Below, one piece after another: positions 31,347 to 42,572 of a stretch of 64,000 nt of DNA (the first letter of the stretch is position 1; every line of letters starts with the position of its first letter). The stretch is taken from NCBI GenBank assembly GCA_035772405.1, contig JAYKKM010000226.1:372001-436000 (forward strand), in the 5' to 3' direction. Under the pieces are notes generated by a model. That model did not search any database. It was not told the origin of the DNA and saw only the letters and a list, made by a program, of their open reading frames with translations. The position numbers and the translations under genes were made by a program. The DNA comes from Chrysogorgia sp. JL179-B06. Lineage: Eukaryota > Cnidaria > Anthozoa > Scleralcyonacea > Chrysogorgiidae.

Positions 31347-32076
31347 AAGGTGTTTTATTATATCGAACAAAATATCTTAACACAAAGATGTTTCTTTGCA
31401 CGTAAACAGTCAAAAGGTTGCTGCTCATCAAAAAGAATAATAAAAAGACTCGAGAAATACATCACGTTCCGCGAGAAAGTACTTCAACCAATGAAATTTC
31501 GATTTAGATAAAAGGCACGTTGCTTATTTGCACGTGAACAGCCCGTGTAAACAGTACAAAGGTTGCTGCCCAATATGTAGCTGCCCTACATCGTAAAATA
31601 TTGGGCTGCCACGTGATGCTAAGAGAATAATAATACCTCACTCGTGCAACTGCAACAGAACCGAGAATCAGCCGTTGCGAGACAAGTTGCACAGTGTAAC
31701 CGCGCCTTTAACCTCACTAAAAATCACAATGCGATGTAGTCCATTAAACCAACAAGCTTGCCCTGGAAGGTCGGCACAAATGGCCCTGGGATCGGGCGGT
31801 GGATTCCACACTCTTATTGGCCAGTTTTCAAACCCAGTTCATTCTGCTAATTCAGTATAATTTATTCATCTAAATCCGGATGTTAAAATTTGTGACGTAA
31901 GCATATTCGATATATGCTTGTTCATGCAAGATAATCATGAATATATGATAACGAAGCACGCAGATGACGTCAGTATTCATATTTGTCTATAATGTTTTAT
32001 AATTTATTACATTCCCAACAATAGAAAATGGCTTTTTAGGGATTATACTAGCTAGTTTCTTTCACGATGAATATTT

Positions 32077-32265
32077 TAAGGCCCATCTATACGATACGAT
32101 TTATCGTATATGATAGTCGTGTACATTGTATACGATTGTCGTTACTGGCGTATGCAATTATTTGCATGCGACAATTCTTGTTTATAATTTGATGGTGAAT
32201 GTTGACACGCATATACGCCAAGATGAAAATCGTATTACGACAAATCGCATGTAGATACGCCTTTA
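32077..32265. repeat. Short MITE with TAAGGC-ATCTA ends
   Basis: The left TAAGGCCCATCTATACGATA and the right (inverted) TAAAGGCGTATCTACATGCG form imperfect terminal repeats. CGTAT and ACGATT motifs recur inside in both orientations. Confidence 0.55.
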
Positions 32266-34410
32266 CATGAGCAAGTCTGCAGAGCGTTCAATAGCCATTC
32301 ATTATTCACGTAAATAAAGACCAAGGAACAATGACTACATAAAAAATCCATCAAAACATGCAGAAATCCAGGGTGTCATGTGACAGCCCCGTCCCAGGGG
32401 CCTTTTCCGGTAATCAATGTATGTCCAAGGTTATGGTCCCTCATAACATATATTATATATTGGACATACACGTTTTACCCATTTTCGCCGACCTTCCACC
32501 ATGGTGGAAAATGCCTTGTGTACGAGTTTGTGTATATCTGTATCAGTATTTAAGAAGTTCGTAAACTCGTACAAGATCACCGCATCATGCAGAAACGTTC
32601 GGAAACAGTGTGCACATATAGTCTAATACAGAAAGCGCAGTGGAATTATTTAGCCATGCATCCCAGATTTTTTGCTTCGGATGTTATGTGACATTCGATT
32701 ATATACAAACGTCGTTTACTATTTTTTAAACTAATAAAATGTAAATCGTACACTGAACGCTTCGACTATATTAACCATTGCAGGTATGCGGTCATGATAA
32801 ATAATTCATTAATATTTGCTTCGAAAGCCACCAGCTTAGCGATTTTGCGTGTTAAAAAATTGAACTACGCTATTGAACTACTAAAAATTGGACTGCACTC
32901 TCAAACGTTACTGCGTTAATGCTATATGTTATAGTCAAATACGCCTATTTGACAATGGATACACAACAGATATAGCAAAGTCAACGTTATATTCAGTATA
33001 CATTAGGAACTTTACTGTTTCTGGTGATCAAAAATAGTTTTCGTCGTTCACCCAAAGCAGTAGACAGCACATTAGTAATTAATTGTTGTAATATTCGAAA
33101 AAAATACTTCAGCCTAATCATTTTAGTTTGACGTGACTTTGGCTCGTTTATGTATAGAGACTTTATGAAGAACCGTTATTTCGAATAAAAAAGTTTAACT
33201 TCTAAGTTATAGAGACTTTATAAAGAAACGTTATTTCGAATAAATAAGTTCTTAAGTTTGCGAGAATTAATGGTATCCTAAATTTCGTTTACAAAGGCCA
33301 GTTTTCTTCTGTTGGTCTTACTCTATGAAGAACTTTGCAAATATGCATTCCAAACACATACAAGCTTTCCAAACATATACGATTATGATTTATAAATATT
33401 TAGAATCTTACCAGAATTAATATTAAATCCAAAAAATAAAATTTAAACCTATACCTTTGCATTTCCGACATTTGATAACGTTTTCTTTGGAAACCCCAGA
33501 TTTCTGCATTCCTTTCACCATATACTTCTCACACACTCCCATTTTGTTTCCTTTACAAATATCTTTAACAAATAATACTTTTCGATATAACAAACCAGAT
33601 ATTGAGCCTGCTCTTGTGATGTGTCTTAAGCTAAAACTTAGTGTGACTGACGCACAGTCGACGAAGAATATAAGCCACCTGTTACCGCAGAATAAAAATT
33701 AATTTCATAAAAATTAATCATCATTATGCATACGGTCACAATTTTTGGGAGGACAAACCACGGTTTTAAGTCACCATTACAAGAATTTTGGAATTATATC
33801 ATTCCTGTTTTTGGCAGTAAAATCTCTACTGACAAAAACAAGTCTGCCGTTCGCCCTAGATATTGAACATGACACTCAATCTGCTGCGTAATTCTTCACA
33901 AAAATGGACCCGTAATGGCGTTACAGGTGGTTCATACCCTCTTTATACCGTCACAATATTTTAGTTGCAAGAAGGTTGTCACCAGTCGTTTCGGACTAAA
34001 ACGTGTGCTATAATGCCCTTATGAGGTTTAAGAGGAATATTCAGGGCATCAAGTAATATTAAAGTGTTTCAGCGGTTGCTATGGCAATAGTGAGGTTTCA
34101 AAAATCACTCAAAATTTACATTAAAGGCTGTTTTATACATCGCACAATTCTCGTTTTGAGAATTTGAGAAAGTTTTGAGCACCAGAATACTTGTTATTTT
34201 GTTTTACAATTAAATTCGTCGAAATTAAATTCGTCTTTTAAAACGAAGTTCCATAGACCTCTTTCATATATATAATGCAGGCGACCAATTTAAATATTCC
34301 TTTATGTGAATCTTAATTAGCCTTTATGGCTTCGTTTGTGTGTCGGACTACAATGGTATTGAGCGCTCTTAAACCTTACGCCGACTTTGTGATTTTACTG
34401 CACATACTAT
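32266..34410. other. Long unannotated stretch
   Basis: About 2.1 kb without a supportable gene. There is a local duplication around 33165-33245 (ATAGAGACTTTAT-AAGAA-CGTTATTTCGAATAA twice). Open frames here are short and have no recognisable motif. Confidence 0.4.
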
Positions 34411-34414
34411 TTTT

Positions 34415-34418
<4 letters not shown>

Positions 34419-34450
<32 letters not shown>
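34419..34450. repeat. (TA)n microsatellite
   Basis: About 16 TA units. Non-coding. Confidence 0.9.
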
Positions 34451-34453
<3 letters not shown>

Positions 34454-35066
34454 GACAGGGAAAAGCCAGTAAACACGGAAAGATATTCAGGTTATCCGTA
34501 GACTACTGTAACTGTAGTTGGATTTGAAGTGTCCTTCGGTTCGAAGACTTTGTCGGCGATCAGGGACAAGGACTATGTTTCAAGAACCCATTTGTTTTTG
34601 AAGAAACCTGTCTTCCTGTCAACAAGAATGTTTGGCCTAAGGTTTACGTTCATGCTGCTGTCGACTACAGCCGGCGCTTTTAAGTCTGAATGCCGTACTT
34701 ATTGGCTTTTTTACTTTCTTTGTGAATCGTCGAGTACTGCATGTCCAAGTTATTAAACATATTTTATGTCTAGTTGAGAAAAGTTTTGTTCTGTTCTTCA
34801 CTTGTAATACTGCAGTCTGCATGCTCAACAAAATCTTCGAAATTTAATAGATTGTTTAAAATTTATACAAGCTAAGTAGGTCAAAAATTTGAAAACGAAA
34901 ATAAGATTCGTAAGTGATTTTGATAATTCATTATATACGATAAATATTACTATAAGTTATAGAGTGATCAAGAACGCTATGCTTTGTTGGTTCGCTGTTA
35001 CATCTGGACATGCATTAGTGAACTGTATGTCGGGATTAATGGTGTTTAAATTAACGTCTGCTCGCT
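34451..35066. other. Unannotated stretch
   Basis: No gene or repeat that I can support. Confidence 0.4.
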
Positions 35067-35885
35067 TTAGACATGATTGTGTTGGAATCGTTTCCACCAT
35101 CGTGGTTGGGAAGAAAATGTTGAGAGTGCCCTGGTTTCGATATGTATATCATGCATGACAAGTTCTGCAATTACTGCGCTCACCGGTGACCCCATTGCAC
35201 ACCCGAATATCTGATGGTAATAGACGCCTTGATAAATAAAGAAACTGTTCTCGAATACGAATTTCAATAGGTCAATTACATGATGCTTTTCGAGGCATAT
35301 ATGCTTCTTCCAACTTGTAATCTTGATCTATAAGTCGGCTTGTACAACTTCTATGGCTAATTGAACTGGAATAGATGTAAACAAGGAGATGACATCAAAA
35401 GAAACGACAACTTCATCATCTTCGATTAATTGTGTGGATACAAAACAGGTAAACTCTTTCGAATTTTTAACTGTGTTGGTTCTCCTACTTTCAAGAGATT
35501 TTAAAACCTTGGCAAAATATTTGGAAACTAAATAGGTGGGCGAGCCAATACAGCTATTTATTGGCCGCATCATGGGTATACTGGTACAGTTCTCGTTAAG
35601 TATGAAGTGATCATCTTTTGGTGTTAATTCGACTTTATGAATCTTAGGAAGACCATAAAACGCCGCTGGTGTAGGATCGGTTGGACGTAATCTCCAATAT
35701 TCGTTTTCAGTGATAAAATTAGAGTTTTTAAGATCTAAAAGTTTTCTTTGCAATGAGGTGGTCGTTTTAGAAATCGGTTTCCTTCTTTTGTCAGGTTTTA
35801 TTGTGGCTGATAGGTGTTTTAAATCGTAAAAATCGCGGAAGAATGTTTTGCAGTCCTTGCTGCGATGTAGAAATGTTAGGTGCAT
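35067..35885 (-). pseudogene. Penelope-like reverse transcriptase fragment
   Basis: The minus strand gives two blocks. The first (35885 down to 35328) reads AAFYGLPKIHK, then RPINSCIGSPTYLVSKYFAK and EVVVSFDVISLFTSIPVQLA, i.e. the PLE fingers and motif A with the catalytic Asp in SFDV. The second, in another frame (35267 down to 35067), reads FIYQGVYYHQIFGCAMGSPV and ends PRWWKRF, i.e. motif B. Between them is a frame break near 35330, and after WKRF the expected motif C (xDD) is lost. In PLEs this RT is fused to GIY-YIG, but no in-line GIY-YIG follows on this strand. Confidence 0.75.
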
Positions 35886-36079
35886 CTTATATAGCGAACT
35901 TGCTTGTAAACATCCTTCTCTAAACGTCTGGCCATATGTAAGCTAGGTGCCTGCGCTGTAGATATTCTTGATATGTTTTCTTTTTACAAAGAAACCCCTA
36001 AGTGTTTGGCTATAATATATAATAGTGCATGTGTTACGTCATATATTTACTGGTATATGTGCATATTCGATGGAGAGGA

Positions 36080-36360
36080 ACGTACATTTGTTATTAATTT
36101 TTCTATCGATTGCGCTTTGGTAGGGGTGGTTTATTTCATATCATGTAAAACGTGCAGTAAGATCTATCAGTTGGAAGCACTATCACGTCGTTTAGAAAAG
36201 GTTTTAATAATCACAAGATCAAGTAGCATGAATGGGTATAGTAAAAGGCAAAGGGAAATAGCAGGTGAGCATTTGCCTTTTGCTCATTTTCTTCAAGCAG
36301 GACATAAGCTAGGAACTGATGATTTTTACTTTTTATTTTTACTTGATAAGATGATATAAA
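36080..36360 (+). pseudogene. Penelope-like GIY-YIG domain fragment, opposite strand
   Basis: The plus-strand frame from about 36115 reads ALVGVVYFISCKTCSKIYQL and later GEHLPFAHFLQAGHKLGTDD. This matches the VVYxIxCxxC and xHFxxxGH layout of PLE GIY-YIG modules, though the YIG itself is altered (KIYQLEA). It faces away from the RT fragment at 35067-35885, so the two are an inverted pair or different insertions. Confidence 0.55.
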
Positions 36361-36471
36361 TGATCCAACAAACAGAGAAGGGTCTTGGGCTTATAAACTG
36401 AATCATTAAGAGAACTTAAATTGTGCGTATGAAACGAAAATTAAGTTTGTCTTATTTAAATGAGCTCCGAA

Positions 36472-36608
36472 AATTATTAGGAATGGTAATTTAGAGCTCT
36501 TTCATATCTCACGTCGTTCTTGAGATATTTAGACTTTTGTCGGATATGTAAATGAAATAACCTATGACGTATAAAGAGCTTTACTACACATTTTTAGGAA
36601 ATCAAGAA
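36472..36608. repeat. Left copy of a 135-bp inverted flank
   Basis: Reappears inverted at 39743-39874: ATTAGGAATGGTAATTTAGA, GAGCTCTTTCAT, CTCACGTCGT and TTGAGATATTTTAGACTTTTG-like blocks, diverged by small changes. Together they bracket 3.1 kb. Confidence 0.65.
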
Positions 36609-37206
36609 ATTAAAAATAGTAAATTAATTTGGCATCACTATTTCGATGTATATTAACTCTTTCCTGACCGGCGCAGTCAAAATGGGTCGTTGAAGACCCG
36701 CAAAGTCGTCAATCGAAAAACACGGCACACGGTAACGCAAGATTAAAAATTGAAATTCGACAAGCGCCAGGAACATGAAATCCACGCACACGCCAAGTTT
36801 GATTTGATTTCATAAACAACTCTGCGATTGGTGGCATTTTGAGTTTTCAAGATGCTACGCGGGCGTGCAAGATGGCCTTTTCTGGAAAAATGTAAATTTT
36901 TCAACCTGATTTATGATAATTAATGCTAATTTATATTAACATAATGTGTTTTGTTCGGGAAATTTAAAAGCACAAGTAAAAGCCGGTTTATTGGGCTTTC
37001 AGAAAATGTATAGCTTTCGCAACAGTTATGGTTATTTCAAGAGATATCAATAGAACAAAGGGTGGTTCAAATGTTAGGTTTCGTACAGACGCTCGCGGGC
37101 GCAAAAAGGCGGCGCTATTGTAGCGTTGTGCATCAGAGCCAAATTGCGTGTTCTGTAATTTATGCCGATTATTCGCAATGCTTATAGATTGTGTTTATGC
37201 CTTATA
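36609..37206. other. Unannotated stretch
   Basis: Non-coding. No supported feature. Confidence 0.4.
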
Positions 37207-37423
37207 GTAGACTTGCTCCAAGTCTGCCTCTTGATTGTTTCGGGTTTATTTAAAGACGGGTTTGTTTCAAGAAGACGGGTTTATTTCGAGAGTGGTTTGG
37301 TTTCAAAGACGGTTTGTTTCAAGGTTTTGAAAAGAACCTGTCTCGAAACAAACCCGTATTCTCAAACAAACACGTCTTTAAACAAACCCGAAATAATCAA
37401 GAGGCAGACTTGGAGCAAGTCTA
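37207..37423. repeat. Foldback rich in GGGTTTGTTTCAAG blocks
   Basis: Outer arms TAGACTTGCTCCAAGTCTGC and inverse. Inner sequence is built from repeated GACGGGTTT(G/A)TTTC motifs and their complements, giving multiple possible stems. Confidence 0.7.
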
Positions 37424-37691
37424 TGCTTATAGCAACTAACGAGTATTCACTAAAAGTTTAAGAAATCATATAAAAAGTTCTAATATAGACAAATAGAACA
37501 AGCTGAAAAGCTAAAACGAAACAGTATATAAACGAGAATCGGCACTCGACGGCTACCTGGAAATATCGTATGATTAACAATTCAATTCCCGCATCTCTTC
37601 GATTGTTTGATCATCCTCGAACCAAAATTATGCCAACTATAAACAGTCATCCTTCGAAAGTTTTAGCAAACTCTTTTAATAGTCTTTTAAC

Positions 37692-37714
37692 AGGGTTAGG
37701 GTTAGGGTTAGGGT
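37692..37714 (+). repeat. Interstitial telomeric tract
   Basis: At least three tandem GGGTTA units with flanking partial units. TTAGGG is the ancestral animal telomere repeat. Internal location suggests repair insertion or a telomere-fusion scar. Confidence 0.7.
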
Positions 37715-37745
37715 AAACAACAAACATTGAAAACGGAAGTACAAT

Positions 37746-37966
37746 CATGGAAAAAATATTTCCCCCTCCGCCCTACACAATGTTGGTATACTTAGACGAT
37801 GTGACTTGCAAATCGACTTTAGCTTGACCAACATTGTGTAGGGGGGAGGAAATTTTAGGGCAATAAGCGGATGAGTTTGGGAGGTACACGCATATTTTCA
37901 TAACATATTCTTAAATTTGGATATAGTTTAACAAAGTCTACAGGTATTTTTTCCAAGATTGTCTCT
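37746..37966 (+). repeat. Direct repeat copy 1, with palindromic MITE core
   Basis: The core 37758-37852 is a palindrome with CCCTACACAATGTTGGT arms. It plus about 110 bp of downstream flank (to TTTTTTCCAAGATTGT) recurs at 39330-39531. CAATCATGGAAAAAATAT precedes both. Confidence 0.8.
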
Positions 37967-38169
37967 AAATCCAAAAAAAATTGACTATGGGAGACTAAAT
38001 GTTTGGACGAAAGAAATTTTTCAATTTTATGATATTGCTAGACTGAGAACAGAGGGACTAGAAAAAAACAATCTATATACGTTTCGGGGGGGGGGCGGTT
38101 GATTGGCAAGGCTATCTCGCGGGCTCAGCTGCCAGCTTTGATACGATGATGGCGTAATGCGTACTCTTA

Positions 38170-38426
38170 CATTATGTTACATGTTACAGCATGTTACATC
38201 ATGTTACACTACATGTTACACTGCATGTTACTGTTCAATTGTTAGATTATATTATCAATCTTTACATGTTACAACATGTTACACCTACTTTTTTTTAAAG
38301 TAAATATAGTTTATTTTAAAAAGTATAGGTGTAACATGTTGTAACATGTAAATAATTATAGTAGGACATAACAATTTTAGTGCAACATGTAGTGTAACAT
38401 GTAGTGTAACATGGTGTAACATGTGG
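38170..38426. repeat. ACATGTTAC-rich foldback
   Basis: The 9-mer ACATGTTAC occurs repeatedly on the left (38178-38285) and its inverse GTAACATGT repeatedly on the right (38332-38427). Every unit is itself near-palindromic around ACATGT. The centre holds (TTTAAAGTAAATATAGTTTA)-like AT sequence. Confidence 0.8.
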
Positions 38427-38629
38427 TAATTTTAGTCAGACTGTTTATTACTGATAAAATAAAAAGACCTTCATTGGGGAAAACACCCATTTTGTGGCAA
38501 ATGCGTGTACATGTACATTGAAACCATATTCAATAATGTCAAATGTGTACCACGCTGACTGATAATATTCTATAGGTAAGCCTTTTGCAGCACTGTTAGC
38601 TGTCTCTCCATTTAAAAGATGTCAAAAAT

Positions 38630-38960
38630 CTAACCCTCTTCATTCAAGTGATTACGTATAGTTCGACTGGTTACATGCTTTACGCCACTTTCCAGCTGAA
38701 TTCGCTTTGACGTAAAGGAACCTGCCTTCTCTCGGAGACTTGTTACCGAGCGCACTATACTTCTCTTGTCTTGAACGGATAATTTTGTGGGTCTGCCTTT
38801 ATTTTGCTTTCTCTGATCAAAAACAGGCACACTATTTAGTGGCTTCTTGGCGTGCTTATAAATTACAGCTTTAGAGTACTGGGGAAACATTTTTAAAAGC
38901 GTCTTCCGTCGAATTTTTGACAGCGGGTATGCAGCTCTTATTTGAGCAGAATGTTCCACA
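38630..38960 (-). pseudogene. Tc1/mariner-like transposase, N-terminal DNA-binding part
   Basis: The minus frame encodes AQIRAAYPLSKIRRKTLLKM then KGRPTKLSVQDKRSIVRSVT and SKRIQLESGVKHVTSRTIRN HLNEEG. It has two helix-turn-helix units joined by a GRPxK AT-hook-like linker, the layout of the paired-like DNA-binding domain of Tc1 transposases. The frame has no ATG at its start and ends at HLNEEG, just before where the DDE/D catalytic domain should begin. The catalytic domain is missing, so this is a truncated relic. It lies between the two direct repeats at 37746 and 39318, which may be parts of the same element. Confidence 0.7.
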
Positions 38961-39283
38961 GATACTTTTTGGCAAGTTTTTTAGCCATCTAAAATGAAAA
39001 AATGCTACCATCAAAATACTGCTCAGATGTAACCACGTCAACGTTTCAAGATTGAACAGGTAAAGTAAATTACGTGAACCCAATTGAATAAAATACGTTA
39101 AACCTGAAAACAGATAATCTACAGAAAACATCCAAAATTGTCCACCCCCCGTCATCAAAAAAAATTTAATGAAGCCCTGAACTATATTCCTTATATATGG
39201 TTCTATATATTTTTCAACTTTGTATATTGAAAATTCACGTTCAATTAATCTAAGAAAATGATTACGTGTCCTCTTTTTTCAGA

Positions 39284-39531
39284 CAATCATGGAAAAAATA
39301 TCGTAGACTTTTTGAATTTTTATACTATTTCCCCCTCCCCCCTACACAATGTTGGTATACTTAGACGATGTGACTTGCAAATCGACTTTAGCTTGACCAA
39401 CATTGTGTAGGGGGGAGGAAATTTTAGGGCAATAAGCGGATGAGTTTGGGAGGTACACGCATATTTTCATAACATATTCTTAAATTTGGATATAGTTTAA
39501 CAAAGTCTACAGGTATTTTTTCCAAGATTGT
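39284..39531 (+). repeat. Direct repeat copy 2, with palindromic MITE core
   Basis: See copy 1 at 37746. This copy has about 37 extra bases between GGAAAAAATAT and the TTTCCCCCTC core, and otherwise nearly identical sequence. Confidence 0.8.
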
Positions 39532-39742
39532 AGTTCTTAACCAATTGAATATCACGTATTAACTAAAATTTTTAAGCGACCAATCATGGTCTACTATAAA
39601 AATTCCTTATAGTAGCTACGTCACAGAACACGATTAACGGCGCTGGTTCATAGTCTGTGTTTTTCACAGGCTATGACGTAGGCTAGGTTTCACGAAGTGT
39701 CGTAATGTTTCAAGTGATTTTGTTTAATAATTTCAAAGATAT

Positions 39743-39874
39743 ACTTGATTTTCTAAAAATGTGTAAAGCTCTTACGTCATAAATTATCATTAGCATATCA
39801 CAAAAGTCTAAAATATCTCAAGTACGACGTGAGATACGAATGAAAGAGCTCTAAATTACCATTCCTAATTATTT
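39743..39874. repeat. Right copy of the 135-bp inverted flank
   Basis: Inverted partner of 36472-36608. Ends at CCATTCCTAATTATT. Confidence 0.65.
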
Positions 39875-40699
39875 TATATAACCTACCGCGGGGAGATTAT
39901 TACCCTCGCCTAAGGCCTTCGGTGCCGGACGAGGGAATAAAATTTAGTGCTTTTTGTTCGTATATTTTAACACTGCCTGCATGCGCAGTCATTTCCGCGG
40001 ACACTTTTCCTTGATACTATTTGGAGTGTTTATTTCCGTGTGAACGCAACCCCTCCCTGGACCACATTTCCGTTGTGATCTTTGATCGCAAACACCCAAA
40101 TCATATGAGCCGGGGCTACCTCCTCCACATGCATCAATTATTTTGCAGCTCGATCGAGCAGAGCAATTCTATAAGCGTAAATTTTGATGATTTTGCAAAA
40201 AAGAAAAAATCAGGAGAAGAAAGCAAAATCATCATTATACATTCCATTCTTATACTGACACCGTAATTAACGAAAAAAAATTAAACCCCGCTCTTCATCT
40301 TATGCCCTCCGTCTGTTATTTCTGTCGAGATATACTTTCTGGTCAGTATTCTTATTTTTTGTATCATGTTCGTCCAACAACAAGAGACAAACCATTTTAT
40401 TACAGATTGTAGTACAAAATGGCATCACCTAATTGTGCAACGGTCAAGGTAATATAGGAATCTCTAGATCTTGGGGTTAGATTTCCTGCAATCATTGTCA
40501 ATACCAAATTTGCAAAATCTCGAAATTTATTGTGGCAAATATCCTACCAGAGTTCGATCTTTCCTCTTATTTTGGTATATAAAACAATAATTCGTATACG
40601 GATCATATATATGTCATATATGTCTAAAACACTCGTAGAATCCATATGTCACTACATCCGGATGTCACGCTCTCGAGTGGCATATCGACAAAAATGTCA
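39875..40699. other. Unannotated stretch
   Basis: Contains a CCCTCGCC...GACGAGGG snapback (about 39902-39936) and otherwise no supported feature. Confidence 0.4.
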
Positions 40700-40727
40700 C
40701 TACCGCCAAAACATGTCCACCGAAACA

Positions 40728-40915
40728 GATGGCAGATTTGTAAAGATAAGTGATGACGAAGTTTTAGCCAGTTCTGCGAGCAACAGGAAAACGGAAACAC
40801 GGCCGAGAAAAAACTCTTTATGATATCAACCTTTTTAAAGAGTTTCTTGCAAGTAACTGCAGAGGAAAACAGAGAAATGAAGCAGAGGCGTCGGAACGAC
40901 AATAAAAGTGAAGCC
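40728..40915 (+). pseudogene. Fragment resembling a recombinase N-terminal (SAM-like) domain
   Basis: The frame reads GRFVKISDDEVLASSASNRK then, after a one-base shift, TLYDINLFKEFLASNCRGK. The F-V-x-I/L-S-x-x-E/D-x...N-T-x-x-x-T-x-x-x-x-x-L-F-x-x-Y/F-L pattern is seen at the start of many invertebrate tyrosine-recombinase-like (Crypton/DUF3504-type) proteins. No catalytic part is present. Assignment is tentative. A related fragment is at 51340-51487. Confidence 0.35.
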
Positions 40916-41589
40916 TGGCGATGTATATGGATGTCCGACAACCTGTTGCTCTCAGTATACATCAGGGCCGTCCAAAGAAAATTCATATTGGGGGCTGAAA
41001 AGGGTGGAGACATGGTAATTAGTGACTGCATTTCTAGGGGGTTAAGGGGAATGCTTCTCCGGAAATTTTTTAAATATAGAACCTCAAAAACACCATTTCC
41101 TGCAATTTGAGCGAATGTTTCAGCTCATTTTGCGACAGGCATAGTTCAAATTTTACATAAAAATATTTAAACACTAGATAGATTTCTTTCGTAAATAAAT
41201 AAATAAAAAAGTAAATCGAGTATTTTACAACGGAAACAGTTCTCGATCTACATTATCTCAATTATCATGTTCAAATCCAGGGCAATATCTAACAGATTTT
41301 GCAAAACATCAATTATTTTATTAAAAATTTGGTGCATGTTTACAATTACAAACATAAATAAAATATAAACTACAAAGTACCAAAGAATGAACATGTTGTT
41401 CTCATAAGTTTGTAGTTTGTTAGTTTAATTAATGGCGGTAAAATTTGGGGGGGGGGCTCGCATATTCATGTTCCTGCCCCCCCCCCCCCTGAATGAAAGA
41501 TATTTCACCGACAGACCAAGTTCGGTTAAAACACAGTTTAATAATTATCTCCACGGCGTGTTTTTTATTGTCCATATAATAAACAGAAC
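40916..41589. other. Unannotated stretch with G-run/C-run snapback
   Basis: 41448-41491 holds ten or more G followed 20 bases later by about 14 C, a potential strong hairpin. Otherwise nothing supported. Confidence 0.45.
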
Positions 41590-41722
41590 ATTACACGGTA
41601 GCTCAAAGATATGGATTTTATGTTCTCGTGGTAAGAACAATATCTCGTTCGCTGCGCTCACTCGTGAAATATTGTTCTTGCCACTCGAACATAAAATCCA
41701 TATCTCCTCACCATCGTGTAAT
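41590..41722. repeat. Short foldback (MITE-like)
   Basis: ATTACACGG/CGTGTAAT ends, with long matching arms ATGGATTTTATGTTC and AAGAACAATATCTCG around a TCGCTGCGCTCACTCG centre. Confidence 0.75.
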
Positions 41723-42490
41723 ATCCCATTTAGATGAAGCCAACCCAGTTACAGTTTATCATTATTGTGGAATTACAACATAGGCGTTATAATATTAGCA
41801 GCCCAATTGTGTTTGGCGGGTCAAAGGTGATTTAGTTGCCCGTAATTGTTTGGCGATTTTTCCCCAAAATCCACTCTATATTTTTATGATTTTGCTTGAA
41901 ATTGCCCGAAAACGGCCGAAATTGCCTAAAAAAGTGCCCCATAGATTAGAACCAGGTTCTGGTCGACTTCAAACGTTGGTTTAAAGTCGTCTAATCGTAA
42001 GTATGTGTGAATTTTCCCTCTTACATGGTATATTAAGTAGGCAGTTAGTCTTAATAGTAAATTTGATTTTCCTGTAATTTTACGGTAAAAGTAGTGATAT
42101 AACAATTGTTTATCTGACGGTTAAGCGAGATGAACACCGCAGGGGGTAATATAGAGTAACTTTGTATTTGATGAATATTTTGAAACACTACTAAGCTTTA
42201 TGATCTATAAACAAGTCATATAGAGTATATTGATGTTATAAAAGAAGATATGAACAATTACAGGCTAACAGTATGTATTTTTATGCGGTAAATAAATGAA
42301 TTATAAAAAATAATAATATAACTCTATCCTTTACTTTTACCTTATAATGCCCTGAACTAGTTTCATTGAGCACTCTCAATTCCGCCCGCTCCCCCCAAAC
42401 GTAACGCCTCTGCCACGCAGGCTATTGAGCACTCTCTAACAGTTCCTGCGGCGTTTGGTGCTGACCTTCGTTTTGTGATGAACGAACTAG
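41723..42490. other. Unannotated stretch
   Basis: Non-coding, AT-rich. No supported feature. Confidence 0.4.
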
Positions 42491-42504
42491 ATGACATATA
42501 TCTT

Positions 42505-42572
42505 TATACATATATCTATCTATCTATCTATCTATATATATATATATATATACGACCAGTATATATATATAA
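42505..42572. repeat. TATC/TA microsatellite
   Basis: (TCTA)n then (TA)n, interrupted by CGACCAG. It marks the 5' truncation of the PLE that follows. Confidence 0.85.
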
